A stretch of 64,000 nt of DNA from a virus. Below the pieces are notes generated by a model. The model searched no databases, was not told where the DNA came from, and saw only the letters and a list, made by a program, of their open reading frames with translations. A program made the position numbers and the translations under genes. This document shows positions 6,897 through 14,642 of this stretch, one piece after another (the stretch's first letter is position 1; each line of letters starts with the position of its first letter). The stretch lies in IMG/VR virus record IMGVR_UViG_3300032246_001180, positions 104,243-168,242 of that record. One strand, given 5' to 3'.

Positions 6897-7255
6897 AAGT
6901 TGTAATCAATCGTTGTTTTGGTGGTTTTGGCCTGAGTGATGAAGCATTTGAAAAATTGTTGACTCGTAAAGGCATTCCATTTGAGAAAAAAGAAAGTGGA
7001 ACTGCCTTTTTGGGTATGTCATACTACGAAGCAGGCCATGCGGGTGATGATGAGTATTACCTGAGTGTGTATGCATACAGTTCGGATCGTGCGGATCCGG
7101 ATTTGATTGCTGTGATTGAAGAAATGGGTGTAGAAGCTGCATCTGGCGGTTGTGCTGAATTGTCCATCGTGGAAATTCCTGATGATGTTGAATGGCATAT
7201 CAGCGAATATGATGGCAGCGAACACGTTGCTGAAAACCATAGGACTTGGTACTAA
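6893..7255 (+). CDS. conserved phage protein (NRCFGGFGLSDEA family)
   Basis: A 120-residue protein starting MKVVINRCFGGFGLSDEA, with IPDDVEWHISEYDGSEHVAE near residues 95-114. I recognise this arrangement from a protein family common in phages and occasional bacteria; its activity is unknown. It overlaps its upstream neighbour by four bases and shares the TAATG junction with the next gene. Confidence 0.82.
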   Translation: MKVVINRCFGGFGLSDEAFEKLLTRKGIPFEKKESGTAFLGMSYYEAGHAGDDEYYLSVYAYSSDRADPDLIAVIEEMGVEAASGGCAELSIVEIPDDVEWHISEYDGSEHVAENHRTWY

Positions 7256-7455
7256 TGATTTACGCTCTGATTGTTGTTACTGCCATGGGTGCAACCGAGG
7301 CATACCAGTTTTCTAAACTAGATGATTGCAACAAGGCATCTGCCAAAATTGCACAATCATTTTGTGCGGAGAAAAAGCCTGTCGATGTGAATGTTGAAAT
7401 CGACAAAATGTTTGATATTATGAAACGAATGAAAGAAAAAATGGAGTTACTATGA
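7255..7455 (+). CDS. small protein with N-terminal hydrophobic segment
   Basis: A 66-residue protein, MIYALIVVTAMGATEAYQFS, followed by a polar helical region with two cysteines (residues 26 and 39). The N-terminal segment could be an uncleaved anchor or weak signal peptide. The ATG overlaps the upstream TAA. Function unknown. Confidence 0.65.
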   Translation: MIYALIVVTAMGATEAYQFSKLDDCNKASAKIAQSFCAEKKPVDVNVEIDKMFDIMKRMKEKMELL

Positions 7456-7634
7456 GTGAAATTTCTGATAACACGGAATTGCGTGAAGAATGTTTTGCCT
7501 ATTTGAACGAACTGCGTGAAAGTGGTGAAACAAATATGTTTGGTGCAGGTGTATACTTGCAAAGGTACTTTGGCCTCACTCGTTATGAAGCCAAAGATAT
7601 GGTTCTGGACTGGATGAAAAACTTTAAGGGTTAA
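7452..7634 (+). CDS. small conserved phage protein
   Basis: A 60-residue helical protein with YLQRYFGLTRYEAKDMVLDW at about residues 35-54. This resembles a small phage protein that recurs in early regions of T4-like phages. ATGA coupling to the upstream gene and a two-base gap to the next support translation. Function unknown. Confidence 0.7.
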   Translation: MSEISDNTELREECFAYLNELRESGETNMFGAGVYLQRYFGLTRYEAKDMVLDWMKNFKG

Positions 7635-7636
7635 TT

Positions 7637-7843
7637 ATGAAGCGAACTGAAAATATTACAGGTATTATTTTAAGCCTTGTTTTTCTAGGACTATTCGTTG
7701 GTGGCATTTATGGTTGGGTCAACAATATTGTTGTTTTGTTTTCTGGCGCTGATGTATCATTGGCATCGATTACACTTCTAACCGTTTTGCGTATCGTTGG
7801 TATTTTTGTTCCGCCACTTGGCGCCGTTTTGGGATGGGTCTAA
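7637..7843 (+). CDS. small two-pass membrane protein
   Basis: A 68-residue protein with two hydrophobic segments: GIILSLVFLGLFVGGIYGWV at about residues 9-28, and a second near residues 45-66 (LLTVLRIVGIFVPPLGAVLG). It is probably inserted in the host inner membrane. No homologue is recognised. It lies between soluble small genes in the early operon. Confidence 0.65.
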   Translation: MKRTENITGIILSLVFLGLFVGGIYGWVNNIVVLFSGADVSLASITLLTVLRIVGIFVPPLGAVLGWV

Positions 7844-7844
7844 T

Positions 7845-8159
7845 ATGAATCACACTTGGGAAATGAAAGATAGATTTGACTTTGAGCAATGCTTGCTCGA
7901 ATGTTGGAAAGTTACCGATGAAGTCGGTTTGCTTAACAAGAATGTTTTGGAAGGAAAGATTGGTGGTGGTGAAATGACTACTGATGAAATTTCCAATTTT
8001 CTGTTAGGAATTGAAACCATCTATAACCACAAATTTGAAACTTTGTGGGATGGATTCGAAAGAGTGATTATGAATATTGTGAGAGAAAATAAAAATCTCA
8101 CAGATGAGTGTTCCGCTCTCCGTTCACAATTGGTAGAATCAACGAAAGTAACAGAATGA
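7845..8159 (+). CDS. hypothetical helical protein
   Basis: A 104-residue acidic, mainly helical protein beginning MNHTWEMKDRFDFEQCLLEC. The TAAT-ATG junction after the upstream stop fixes the start at 7845 rather than 7797. The last codons overlap the next ATG. A coiled-coil-like C-terminal third is visible. Not recognised. Confidence 0.68.
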   Translation: MNHTWEMKDRFDFEQCLLECWKVTDEVGLLNKNVLEGKIGGGEMTTDEISNFLLGIETIYNHKFETLWDGFERVIMNIVRENKNLTDECSALRSQLVESTKVTE

Positions 8160-8374
8160 AATATATTGCAAAACCTCGCCTTGCCAATAACCTTGGTATG
8201 AAAGAATTTGATAACGAACTAGAGGCAGTCCAGTATCTTAACAGCGTCCTAAGCGCTCAGGAAGGCGATGGAGACCGCTTTGATTACACCTATGTCGTAC
8301 CCTCGACCTCACCTAAGAAGTTGCGGAAGACTGTGGAGGAATATATGTGGATCGGAAAATTGATTGTTGCATAA
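8156..8374 (+). CDS. small hypothetical protein
   Basis: A 72-residue protein starting MKYIAKPRLANNLGMKEFDN, coupled to its upstream neighbour by ATGA. Residues 20-50 look like a helix followed by a beta strand. Its final codons contain the GTTG half of the upstream element for the promoter at 8398, so regulatory and coding sequence overlap. Function unknown. Confidence 0.7.
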   Translation: MKYIAKPRLANNLGMKEFDNELEAVQYLNSVLSAQEGDGDRFDYTYVVPSTSPKKLRKTVEEYMWIGKLIVA

Positions 8375-8425
8375 AAACAACAACTCAAAAATAATGGTTG
8401 ACATTCTCCTTGGTTGTGTTATAAT
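8366..8425 (+). promoter_or_regulatory. sigma70-like promoter with upstream GTTG/CAAC element
   Basis: TTGACA (8398-8403), a 16-base spacer and TATAAT (8420-8425). GTTG (8366-8369) and CAAC (8378-8381) flank CATAAAAA, with 16 bases from CAAC to the -35, the same geometry as at 3290 and 4411. It drives the operon starting at 8457. Confidence 0.8.
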
Positions 8426-8456
8426 GGTATCACCTAATTGAAAAAGGATTTTTATC

Positions 8457-8588
8457 ATGTTTAACTTTATAGCTGGATGTGTTCTTGGTTTTTGTGTTGC
8501 AACAATGGGTTTTGCAGGCTTGGCCGCTAAACTCGACCAAGGCATTGAAACAATTAAAAGCACTTCTGTTACTGTGGAGAAAAAATAA
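8457..8588 (+). CDS. 43-residue membrane-anchored peptide
   Basis: The ATG follows AAGGA by several bases. The product starts MFNFIAGCVLGFCVATMGFA and continues with a short charged tail (LDQGIETIKSTSVTVEKK). It is probably one transmembrane helix with a soluble tail. TAATG junction with the next gene. First gene after a strong promoter; function unknown. Confidence 0.6.
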   Translation: MFNFIAGCVLGFCVATMGFAGLAAKLDQGIETIKSTSVTVEKK

Positions 8589-8890
8589 TGTCAGCCGTTT
8601 ATGATTACACCGCAAAATTGTGTTCTGCATTAAAAACAAAATACAACAATGCTGGTTATAGTTGTATCTCTCACGATTTTATAATCGAAGAAGGCCGCAA
8701 GTATTACAAAATTATTGGTGTTGGTGAACATCAACGAAGTGTTCACGCTTTCGTTGATAAAAAAAATGGCGATTTGTATAAAGCCGCTTCTTGGGCTGCA
8801 CCCGCAAAAGGTGTTCGTTATAACTTGATGAACGATTTGGATAATGTCCTCGCCAAATGTGATTGGGCAGGTTCTTATCTGTACCGATAA
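8588..8890 (+). CDS. conserved phage protein (HAFVDKKNGDLYK family)
   Basis: A 100-residue protein with KYYKIIGVGEHQRSVHAFVD at about residues 38-57 and NGDLYKAASWAAPAKGVRYNL near residues 60-80. This closely resembles a small protein family widespread in phages. It looks like a compact beta-hairpin DNA-binding or structural fold, but its role is not established. Confidence 0.8.
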   Translation: MSAVYDYTAKLCSALKTKYNNAGYSCISHDFIIEEGRKYYKIIGVGEHQRSVHAFVDKKNGDLYKAASWAAPAKGVRYNLMNDLDNVLAKCDWAGSYLYR

Positions 8891-8902
8891 TTGGAGATGG
8901 AA

Positions 8903-9028
8903 ATGAAAAAACTATTAGTTGTATTTTTGATGTGTATTAGTTTGTGTGCGTGTTCAACCGTGTCTGGTGTTGGTAAAGATTTATCATCTGTTGCTGATTG
9001 GACAAAAGAAAAAATGGGTGGAAAATAA
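8903..9028 (+). CDS. entericidin-like small lipoprotein
   Basis: A 41-residue product missed by longer-ORF criteria. A signal sequence (MKKLLVVFLMCISLCAC) ends in a lipobox-like LCAC, followed by STVSGVGKDLSSVADW. The C-x-T-V-x-G-x-G-x-D pattern matches the bacterial entericidin EcnA/EcnB lipoproteins, which are linked to bacteriolysis and stress. GGAG precedes the ATG. It shares a TAATG junction with a second lipoprotein gene. Role in a phage unknown; lysis help or membrane protection are options. Confidence 0.65.
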   Translation: MKKLLVVFLMCISLCACSTVSGVGKDLSSVADWTKEKMGGK

Positions 9029-9261
9029 TGAAAAAGATTTTTGTATTATTGCCAATTTTGGCCGTAATGGTCGGTTGTTCTAGTACGCCTACGATTAAGA
9101 ATTATGAAGGTCCAAAAGCCTTAGAACGTAATGCTGTAATTGAAGGTGCTCGTTCTTGTGTTAATACACGAATGAAACCACAAATTGTATATTTGCCACA
9201 AAAAACTGAATTTGGTTCTGTGTTGGTACCTGTGGATGTTCATTGTGAACCTTACAAATAA
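9028..9261 (+). CDS. small lipoprotein
   Basis: A 77-residue protein with a classic lipoprotein signal: MKKIFVLLPILAVMVGC, lipobox VMVGC, acylated cysteine at residue 17, then Ser-Ser. The mature part has two further cysteines that could form a disulfide in the periplasm (SCVNTRM and VHCEPYK). It follows the entericidin-like gene directly. It could be an outer-membrane spanin component or an exclusion lipoprotein; neither is proven. Confidence 0.72.
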   Translation: MKKIFVLLPILAVMVGCSSTPTIKNYEGPKALERNAVIEGARSCVNTRMKPQIVYLPQKTEFGSVLVPVDVHCEPYK

Positions 9262-9272
9262 TTGGTGAACAT

Positions 9273-9575
9273 ATGGAAATGTTCTATCAGTTTGGTTTAA
9301 CACAAAGAATACTGGAGGCCGCCATTATTTTTGGTGGTGCCGCTATATTGATTGCCGCTCTTTGGAGATATCTTATCCTTGGCGCAGGTGTCATTTTGGT
9401 TGTGTATATCTTTATGCACCACGAACCTCAATCTGCAAATGCAAAACCTATCGATGATATGGCAAAAATAGAAGCGCAGAAAAAAGAATTTATGGAAGAT
9501 TGTCTAAGTATAGCAATGAATGATAAATTTCAATGTGATGTGATTTGGCGTGAGCGTCAACAAGAAGAAAGGTAA
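9273..9575 (+). CDS. membrane protein with soluble tail
   Basis: A 100-residue protein with two hydrophobic segments at about residues 14-31 and 33-48 (LEAAIIFGGAAILIAALW, then ILGAGVILVVYIF). A polar, helical domain with two cysteines follows. It resembles small inner-membrane phage proteins, such as an i-spanin- or holin-like protein, but no diagnostic motif is present. It sits directly after two lipoprotein genes, so an envelope cluster is plausible. Confidence 0.6.
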   Translation: MEMFYQFGLTQRILEAAIIFGGAAILIAALWRYLILGAGVILVVYIFMHHEPQSANAKPIDDMAKIEAQKKEFMEDCLSIAMNDKFQCDVIWRERQQEER

Positions 9576-9580
9576 ATAAA

Positions 9581-9979
9581 ATGGCAATATGGAAAATTGA
9601 ACCTACATTTAAAAAGTCCATCAGGGACATTAATCATTGGCGTAATAGTGCAGGCCAATTAATTACCCACGAAACTGGTTGGCGTTGGGGTGAATTCTTT
9701 ATTGAAACTGAAGATGATAATCCGCCAGATTTGCCACTAGATGGTGGATTTGACATTATGGATTGTGGTTATGAAATGAGTGATTTCTCAACTGATGATG
9801 GTTGTTGGGAAGAATATGAATTTGATGGTTTCACCGAAGAAGAAGAAGAAGCTATGCAAGAATGGCTTGATGAAAATTCCGTGTTCGATTTAGAAGATGA
9901 ACGTGGTGAAGAAGGATGGTCCTGCGATGAAGCGGAAATGTTTATTGATTGCCCAATTACTATCGAGCGAGCAGATTAA
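9581..9979 (+). CDS. conserved acidic phage protein
   Basis: A 132-residue, very acidic protein (runs of Glu/Asp such as DGFTEEEEEAMQEWLDEN). The N-terminal KSIRDINHWRNSAGQ and ITHETGWRWGEFFIE resemble a family in T4-like phages. The acidity suggests a DNA mimic or a binder of basic partners, by inference only. It has a strong TAATG link to the next gene. Confidence 0.78.
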   Translation: MAIWKIEPTFKKSIRDINHWRNSAGQLITHETGWRWGEFFIETEDDNPPDLPLDGGFDIMDCGYEMSDFSTDDGCWEEYEFDGFTEEEEEAMQEWLDENSVFDLEDERGEEGWSCDEAEMFIDCPITIERAD

Positions 9980-10212
9980 TGGATGATGATAAATTCTTAA
10001 AATTGGTAGAAAAAACAGATATGTTTTTGGCCGAGATTGGCACCGAATTCTCATTAGATGCTCTTAGTATGTCTGCTGTCGTGATGGCTAGACTAACATG
10101 GGTAAACAAAGAAGTTGGCTCTGTTGAGCAGTATTCAAAACTTATATCCAGTATACAAGAAAAAATTGAAAGTGGAGTTTTGGATTTAGAAAAAGATGTA
10201 AAAATTCATTAG
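9979..10212 (+). CDS. small hypothetical protein
   Basis: A 77-residue helical protein beginning MDDDKFLKLVEKTDMFLAE. It resembles small phage proteins of the EFSLDALSMSAVVMARL type (residues 22-38). The start at 9979 overlaps the upstream TAA. It is the last gene before a promoter module. Function unknown. Confidence 0.7.
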   Translation: MDDDKFLKLVEKTDMFLAEIGTEFSLDALSMSAVVMARLTWVNKEVGSVEQYSKLISSIQEKIESGVLDLEKDVKIH

Positions 10213-10213
10213 T

Positions 10214-10272
10214 GTTGTTTTTATATAACAACCAAAAATAATGCTTGACTTATATCTTGGTTGTGATATAAT
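10214..10272 (+). promoter_or_regulatory. sigma70-like promoter with upstream GTTG/CAAC element
   Basis: TTGACT (10245-10250), a 16-base spacer and TATAAT (10267-10272). Upstream GTTGTT and AACAAC (10214-10232) form a six-base inverted repeat with an AT loop. The CAAC-to-35 distance is 12 bases here versus 16 in the other three modules, which instead carry an extra AAC. It drives the gene at 10296. Confidence 0.8.
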
Positions 10273-10295
10273 ATTTTTTTAAACATGGAGTTATT

Positions 10296-11225
10296 ATGCG
10301 TATCGCTCTCGCATCGGATATTCATTTGGAATTTGCCGATATCAATCTACAAAATACCGACAACGCTGATGTATTGATTCTTAGCGGAGATATCTGTGTG
10401 GCTCGGGACATTGGTAGACCTGACCCAAACAATTTTATGGAAGGTGCGAAAAGTAATCGTATTACCGATTTCTTCAAGCGTTGTTCGTTTCAATTTCCTC
10501 ATGTTGTGTATATCATGGGTAACCATGAACACTATCATGGTGATTTTGCTACAAGTGGAAATAAAATTCGTTCAATGTTGGAATCTAATATGTTGAGCAA
10601 TGTGTATTTGCTTGACAAAGAATCTAAGACGATTGGTGATGTTACCTTTATTGGTGGTACTCTTTGGACTGATATGAACAAGGAAGATCCAATTACATTG
10701 CTGCACATGAGAGGCATGATGAATGATTTCCGTTGTGTTGAAAATGGTAATCGTGTTGTTAACTATAAAGCACCAATCTATAAAAAAGATGCTGATGGTA
10801 AATACATCATGCAAAAGATTGGTGAAATCAATTCTATGGTTGAAGATGGTTTTGAATTCAAAACCCGTGTTGCAACATTTTCACCAGTTGATGCGGTTGA
10901 AGATTTTAAAAAGATGGTTGATTATATTCGAATTATAGTTGAAGGTAAATTTGACCAGAAGTTTGTTGTAGTTGGTCATCATGCGCCAAGTAAATCTTCT
11001 ACTCATCCACGTTATGCGAAGGAAGAAATTATGAATGGTGGTTACAGTTCTGATTTGAATTCTTTCATTATGGAACGACCTCAAATCAAATTGTGGACTC
11101 ACGGTCATACACACGAAGATTTTGATTATATGATTGGTACTACCCGTGTCGTTTGTAATCCCCGTGGTTACGATGGTTACGAAGATAGAGCCGATAGATT
11201 TCAATTGAAGTTTATGGAGGTATGA
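10296..11225 (+). CDS. calcineurin-like metallophosphoesterase
   Basis: A 309-residue protein with all metallophosphoesterase blocks: D8-x-H10 (SDIHLEF), GD at 31-32 (LSGDICV), GNHE at 75-78, GHH at 227-229 and GHTH at 270-273. Such enzymes bind two metal ions and hydrolyse phosphodiesters or phosphomonoesters. The substrate cannot be read from sequence; nucleotide or nucleic-acid phosphoesters are usual for phage members. It has its own strong promoter and is followed by a DEDDh exonuclease two genes later, hinting at nucleic-acid turnover. Confidence 0.9.
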   Translation: MRIALASDIHLEFADINLQNTDNADVLILSGDICVARDIGRPDPNNFMEGAKSNRITDFFKRCSFQFPHVVYIMGNHEHYHGDFATSGNKIRSMLESNMLSNVYLLDKESKTIGDVTFIGGTLWTDMNKEDPITLLHMRGMMNDFRCVENGNRVVNYKAPIYKKDADGKYIMQKIGEINSMVEDGFEFKTRVATFSPVDAVEDFKKMVDYIRIIVEGKFDQKFVVVGHHAPSKSSTHPRYAKEEIMNGGYSSDLNSFIMERPQIKLWTHGHTHEDFDYMIGTTRVVCNPRGYDGYEDRADRFQLKFMEV

Positions 11226-11422
11226 TGATTTCTTTGAATCGTAAACAAGCAGAAAAGTTTGTTAAATTGGTAGACCACTTTAAAGATGTAGAGTGGTTTA
11301 CCATCGAAGAAGTCAAAGACAACGGAATTGGACCTGTAGTACAGGTTCGGTTCAATCTCTTTGGTGATAATGATAAAGATGATGATGTTAAGGTTGATAT
11401 AACGGACGTTTCGACATGGTAG
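11222..11422 (+). CDS. small conserved phage protein
   Basis: A 66-residue protein, MMISLNRKQAEKFVKLVDHF then FTIEEVKDNGIGPVVQVRF. It forms a helix followed by a beta hairpin and resembles small proteins that recur beside exonuclease genes in T4-like phages. It overlaps both neighbours. Function unknown. Confidence 0.72.
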   Translation: MMISLNRKQAEKFVKLVDHFKDVEWFTIEEVKDNGIGPVVQVRFNLFGDNDKDDDVKVDITDVSTW

Positions 11423-12021
11423 ATGACCAATCTTTTATTGCATTAGATTTGGAGTTAAACAATGCTCCGGATCATTCTACGCCCAACCCGAAGATTATTC
11501 AGGTTGGTATTGCCATTGGTGATTACCAAATGTATAAATCAAATACTTTGATATCTCACCATTGGTATTTGAATCCAAACGAACCAATCTATCCTTTCAT
11601 TACTGAATTGACAGGTATCACCGATGAAGATGTTACGACCAAATCTGTAACACATGAAGTTTTGCTTACACAATTGACTGGATTTATTCACAAGTACAAA
11701 CCTTTTCTAAATCCTGTAACATGGGGTGGTGGTGATTCTACAGAACTGAAACAAGAATATATTGATAGACAAATTCCTTTTCCGCTTTTTGGTCGCCGTT
11801 GGATTGATGTAAAGACTTGGTATGTTTTGCATATGTTGACGAAAGGTAAAAGACCATCAGGCGGCTTGCGTTCCGCTATGGGAGAGTTTAAAATGAAATT
11901 CGAAGGCACACCGCACCGTGCTGACGATGATGCGTTAAATACTTTGCGGTTGTTTTTTAAAATTATGGAACAACAAAGAAAAATGTATGATATGATGGAG
12001 TTAGCTAAAGATGCGAGTTAA
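11416..12021 (+). CDS. DEDDh 3'-5' exonuclease (DnaQ-like)
   Basis: A 201-residue protein with the DEDDh set in order: D11-x-E13 (ALDLELNN), D107 (GGGDSTELKQEY) and H167-x-A-x-x-D172 (HRADDDA). This fold removes nucleotides from 3' ends of DNA or RNA using two metals. Its size is close to a bare exonuclease domain with no polymerase fused. It is coupled to its neighbours by overlapping starts. It may serve proofreading, RNA degradation or end trimming; the sequence cannot decide. Confidence 0.88.
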   Translation: MVDDQSFIALDLELNNAPDHSTPNPKIIQVGIAIGDYQMYKSNTLISHHWYLNPNEPIYPFITELTGITDEDVTTKSVTHEVLLTQLTGFIHKYKPFLNPVTWGGGDSTELKQEYIDRQIPFPLFGRRWIDVKTWYVLHMLTKGKRPSGGLRSAMGEFKMKFEGTPHRADDDALNTLRLFFKIMEQQRKMYDMMELAKDAS

Positions 12022-12211
12022 TGAATACTATGTGTTATCAGATTGTGTTGAACGTGGTGTTCAATTTGGTATGAGTCGTGCTTACAAACATACCGATTTT
12101 CCTACAGAAGAACAAATTAAAATCGCTTTAGTTGATGCTGTTTTATTAGAAATTAGTGAATACTTTAATTTTGATGATGCACAAACTATAGAGATTGATA
12201 AACAATCATGA
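12011..12211 (+). CDS. small conserved phage protein
   Basis: A 66-residue protein starting MRVNEYYVLSDCVERGVQFG, with KHTDFPTEEQIKIALVDAVL at about residues 26-45. It resembles a family of small T4-like phage proteins of unknown role. It overlaps the exonuclease end by eleven bases and the epimerase start by four. Confidence 0.75.
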   Translation: MRVNEYYVLSDCVERGVQFGMSRAYKHTDFPTEEQIKIALVDAVLLEISEYFNFDDAQTIEIDKQS

Positions 12212-13044
12212 AAAAGATTTTAGTTACTGGTAGTAGTGGATACATCGGACAACATCTTTGCAAATTGTTGAAACAAACAGGTGAATATGAAATTCACGGT
12301 ATGGATATTGTTTTTAATAATAAAAACCTTGATGTGTTTACAAAACAAAATGTTATGCAATATTCCAGAGGATTTGAAATAACAATACACAAGTATGATG
12401 CAGTTGTTCATTTGGCTGCATTGGTGCGAGTCAACGAAAGTGTGGAGAAACCTGATTATTATTATAGAAACAATTTGTTTGGTACAATGAATGTACTTCA
12501 ACAAATTAAGTATGACAATTTTATTTTTGCTTCAACGGGTGCAGCATCCAATCCTACAAGTCCTTATGGTTTGTCAAAACGGTGTGCTGAAGATGTTGTC
12601 AAAGAATACTGTAAGAAAAACAATAAACAATTTACTATGTTTCGATTCTATAATGTGATTGGTTCTGATGGTATTCCTCCAACTAATCCTGATGGGTTGT
12701 TTTACAATTTAATCAATGCAGAAAAAACTGGAGAGTTCAACCTGTATGGTGATGACTACAACACACCCGATGGTTCACCTGTTCGTGATTATGTTCATGT
12801 GATGGAAATTTGTCATGCGATTAAAACTGCAATTGAGTTGCCCGCTAATCGCTTAGAGAATCTTGGTCATGGCCACGGGTATTCAGTCAAAGAAATTATT
12901 GATATTTACAAAGATGTAAACAAGTGTAATTTCAAAGTTAATATTTTGCCACGCCGTGAAGGTGATTTAGAGAAAACTGTCCTAGATAAACCTTCTAGTT
13001 ATTTAAAGTCCATGTATATTATTGAGGAGTTATTGAAAAAATGA
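12208..13044 (+). CDS. NAD-dependent epimerase, GalE-like
   Basis: A 278-residue extended short-chain dehydrogenase. The Rossmann motif is GSSGYIG at 8-14. The catalytic set is Y120-x-x-x-K124 (SPYGLSK) with a Ser/Thr in FASTG. The GalE signature appears as DYNTPDGSPVRDYVHV in the C-terminal part. It probably interconverts UDP-glucose and UDP-galactose or a related sugar in the host cytoplasm, altering surface glycans. It is shorter than typical bacterial GalE (about 340 residues), so substrate contacts may be reduced. No glycosyltransferase is seen nearby. Confidence 0.88.
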   Translation: MKKILVTGSSGYIGQHLCKLLKQTGEYEIHGMDIVFNNKNLDVFTKQNVMQYSRGFEITIHKYDAVVHLAALVRVNESVEKPDYYYRNNLFGTMNVLQQIKYDNFIFASTGAASNPTSPYGLSKRCAEDVVKEYCKKNNKQFTMFRFYNVIGSDGIPPTNPDGLFYNLINAEKTGEFNLYGDDYNTPDGSPVRDYVHVMEICHAIKTAIELPANRLENLGHGHGYSVKEIIDIYKDVNKCNFKVNILPRREGDLEKTVLDKPSSYLKSMYIIEELLKK

Positions 13045-13190
13045 AAGAAGGATTTACTGATATTACACTCAACCTAGATACTGATGTGTTGTTTGAATTA
13101 ATGTTTATGGCACATGAAAGAGATATTACATTGAACCAATTGGTCAATGAAGTTTTAAAAGCATATATTGAGGAGCATAAAAATGATTGA
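13041..13190 (+). CDS. 49-residue ribbon-helix-helix-like protein
   Basis: ATG overlaps the epimerase stop (AATGA). The product, MKEGFTDITLNLDTDVLFEL then HERDITLNQLVNEVLKAYIE, has a beta strand followed by two helices with ITLNQLVNEVL. This is typical of Arc/MetJ/CopG ribbon-helix-helix repressors. It may be a DNA-binding regulator or antitoxin-like protein; no toxin partner is evident. Its stop overlaps the next gene. Confidence 0.6.
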   Translation: MKEGFTDITLNLDTDVLFELMFMAHERDITLNQLVNEVLKAYIEEHKND

Positions 13191-13698
13191 TGATGATGAT
13201 TATGATTACAACCGTTATGAAATGGTTCTCAAACAACTTCTTGGTGCTATGTGGCGTGATGAAGAAAATTTGGAAAGAGGTGAAAATATCTCCGATATTC
13301 CAGAAGTTAAAATTATGTTTGAATCTTACGCTGACAAAGAACTTGAAGATGACGATGGTAATTATGTTGAAACTATTGAGAATGGTGATACCAATCAAGA
13401 ATGTTATTGCATATTCATTCACAAAGATTCTGGTCAAGAAGGTTTTGAATTCCCCGAACATGATTCATATGCATTTACTTTTGGTAGTTTGATTCAACAT
13501 CGACCTGCTGAAGAAGTGTGTATCTATGCATGGTATGATGTTAAAGAAGATGATTGGTCTATCAATTCATTAGAAGAAACATCGGAACACGAAATGACCA
13601 ATAAACAGGTTATGGATATTTTAGAAACACTTTATAGTAGATATTATAAATCTACTGAAAACGATACAACATGGGATAATTGGAAGGCGATGAAATGA
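13183..13698 (+). CDS. acidic hypothetical protein
   Basis: A 171-residue, strongly acidic protein starting MIDDDDYDYNRYEMVLKQLL. A central part, FIHKDSGQEGFEFPEHDSYA, is followed by a helical end. The start at 13183 overlaps the previous gene's stop; an earlier in-frame codon at 13168 is not needed. It ends just inside the first TctC-like gene. Not recognised; its acidity could suit DNA mimicry. Confidence 0.7.
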   Translation: MIDDDDYDYNRYEMVLKQLLGAMWRDEENLERGENISDIPEVKIMFESYADKELEDDDGNYVETIENGDTNQECYCIFIHKDSGQEGFEFPEHDSYAFTFGSLIQHRPAEEVCIYAWYDVKEDDWSINSLEETSEHEMTNKQVMDILETLYSRYYKSTENDTTWDNWKAMK

Positions 13699-14642
13699 AA
13701 TTGAAATTAATTATTGCAACTATGGCTCTGATAACATCTACAGCATTTGCTCAAGAGTGGCCACAAAAAACGGTTAAGGTTGTTGTACCTTTGGGTGCTG
13801 GCAGTTCTTTGGATATTATTACTAGAATTGTTTTTGAACAAGTTTCTAAACAAACAGGAAAACCTTTTGTAATAGAAAATAAACCAGGCGCTAGTGGTAC
13901 GATTGCCGCTTCTGGTTTTGTAAAATCTGCGCCTGATGGCCACACTCTTTTTGTGAACACATGGACACAAACAATATTACCATCAGCATTTAAAAATTTA
14001 AGTTATAGTGTTGAAAATGATTTCACAAACATAACTGGACTCATTACACAGCCTTTTGTTTTTACGACCAAATCTAAATGGAAAAATTTCAATGACATGG
14101 TAAAGTATGGTCGAGAAAATCCAGAAAAACTGGCATATGCAACGGCAGGAAAAGGTAGTGGCGGACACTTTTGTATGGAAAAGTTTGCACAACAAGCGAA
14201 TCTCAAAATGCTCGATGTACCATATAAGTCAACAACAGAACCTCTTATGAATATTATGAGTGGTGATATCGATACGTTTTGTAATACATTAACCCAAGCT
14301 ATTCCGTTAGAAAAAGACAATCGTATCGTTTTAAGTGCTGTACTTGATTCTAAACGTTCACCGCTTTTACCAAATGTACCAACATTAAAAGAATTGGGTT
14401 ACGATGTAAATCTTCATTATTGGATTGGAGTTTTTGGTCCTGCAAAAATGGATGAAGCATTAGTTAATAAAATAAACAAAGAGATTCAATTGGCCATGGA
14501 AAACACCACAGTTAAAGGTAGGATTTGGGTTACAGGTTCCACACCTTTAACTATGACACCAAAACAATTTGATTCTTTTGTTCATAAACAAATTAAAGAA
14601 AATGCAGGGATTGTAACCCGTTCTAAAATAACAATGGAGTAA
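13695..14642 (+). CDS. TctC/Bug-family periplasmic solute-binding protein, copy 1
   Basis: A 315-residue exported protein. The signal peptide (MKLKLIIATMALITSTAFA) is followed by QEWPQKTVKVVVPLGAGSSL, the typical start of tripartite tricarboxylate transporter receptors (PF03401). Later blocks include GKPFVIENKPGASGTIAA, PNVPTLKELGYDV and WIGVFGPA. Bug proteins bind carboxylates and other small organics in the periplasm and deliver them to TctAB. No TctA or TctB lies in the window, so it would have to work with host permeases or act as a sensor. It is followed by a tandem copy. Confidence 0.92.
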   Translation: MKLKLIIATMALITSTAFAQEWPQKTVKVVVPLGAGSSLDIITRIVFEQVSKQTGKPFVIENKPGASGTIAASGFVKSAPDGHTLFVNTWTQTILPSAFKNLSYSVENDFTNITGLITQPFVFTTKSKWKNFNDMVKYGRENPEKLAYATAGKGSGGHFCMEKFAQQANLKMLDVPYKSTTEPLMNIMSGDIDTFCNTLTQAIPLEKDNRIVLSAVLDSKRSPLLPNVPTLKELGYDVNLHYWIGVFGPAKMDEALVNKINKEIQLAMENTTVKGRIWVTGSTPLTMTPKQFDSFVHKQIKENAGIVTRSKITME

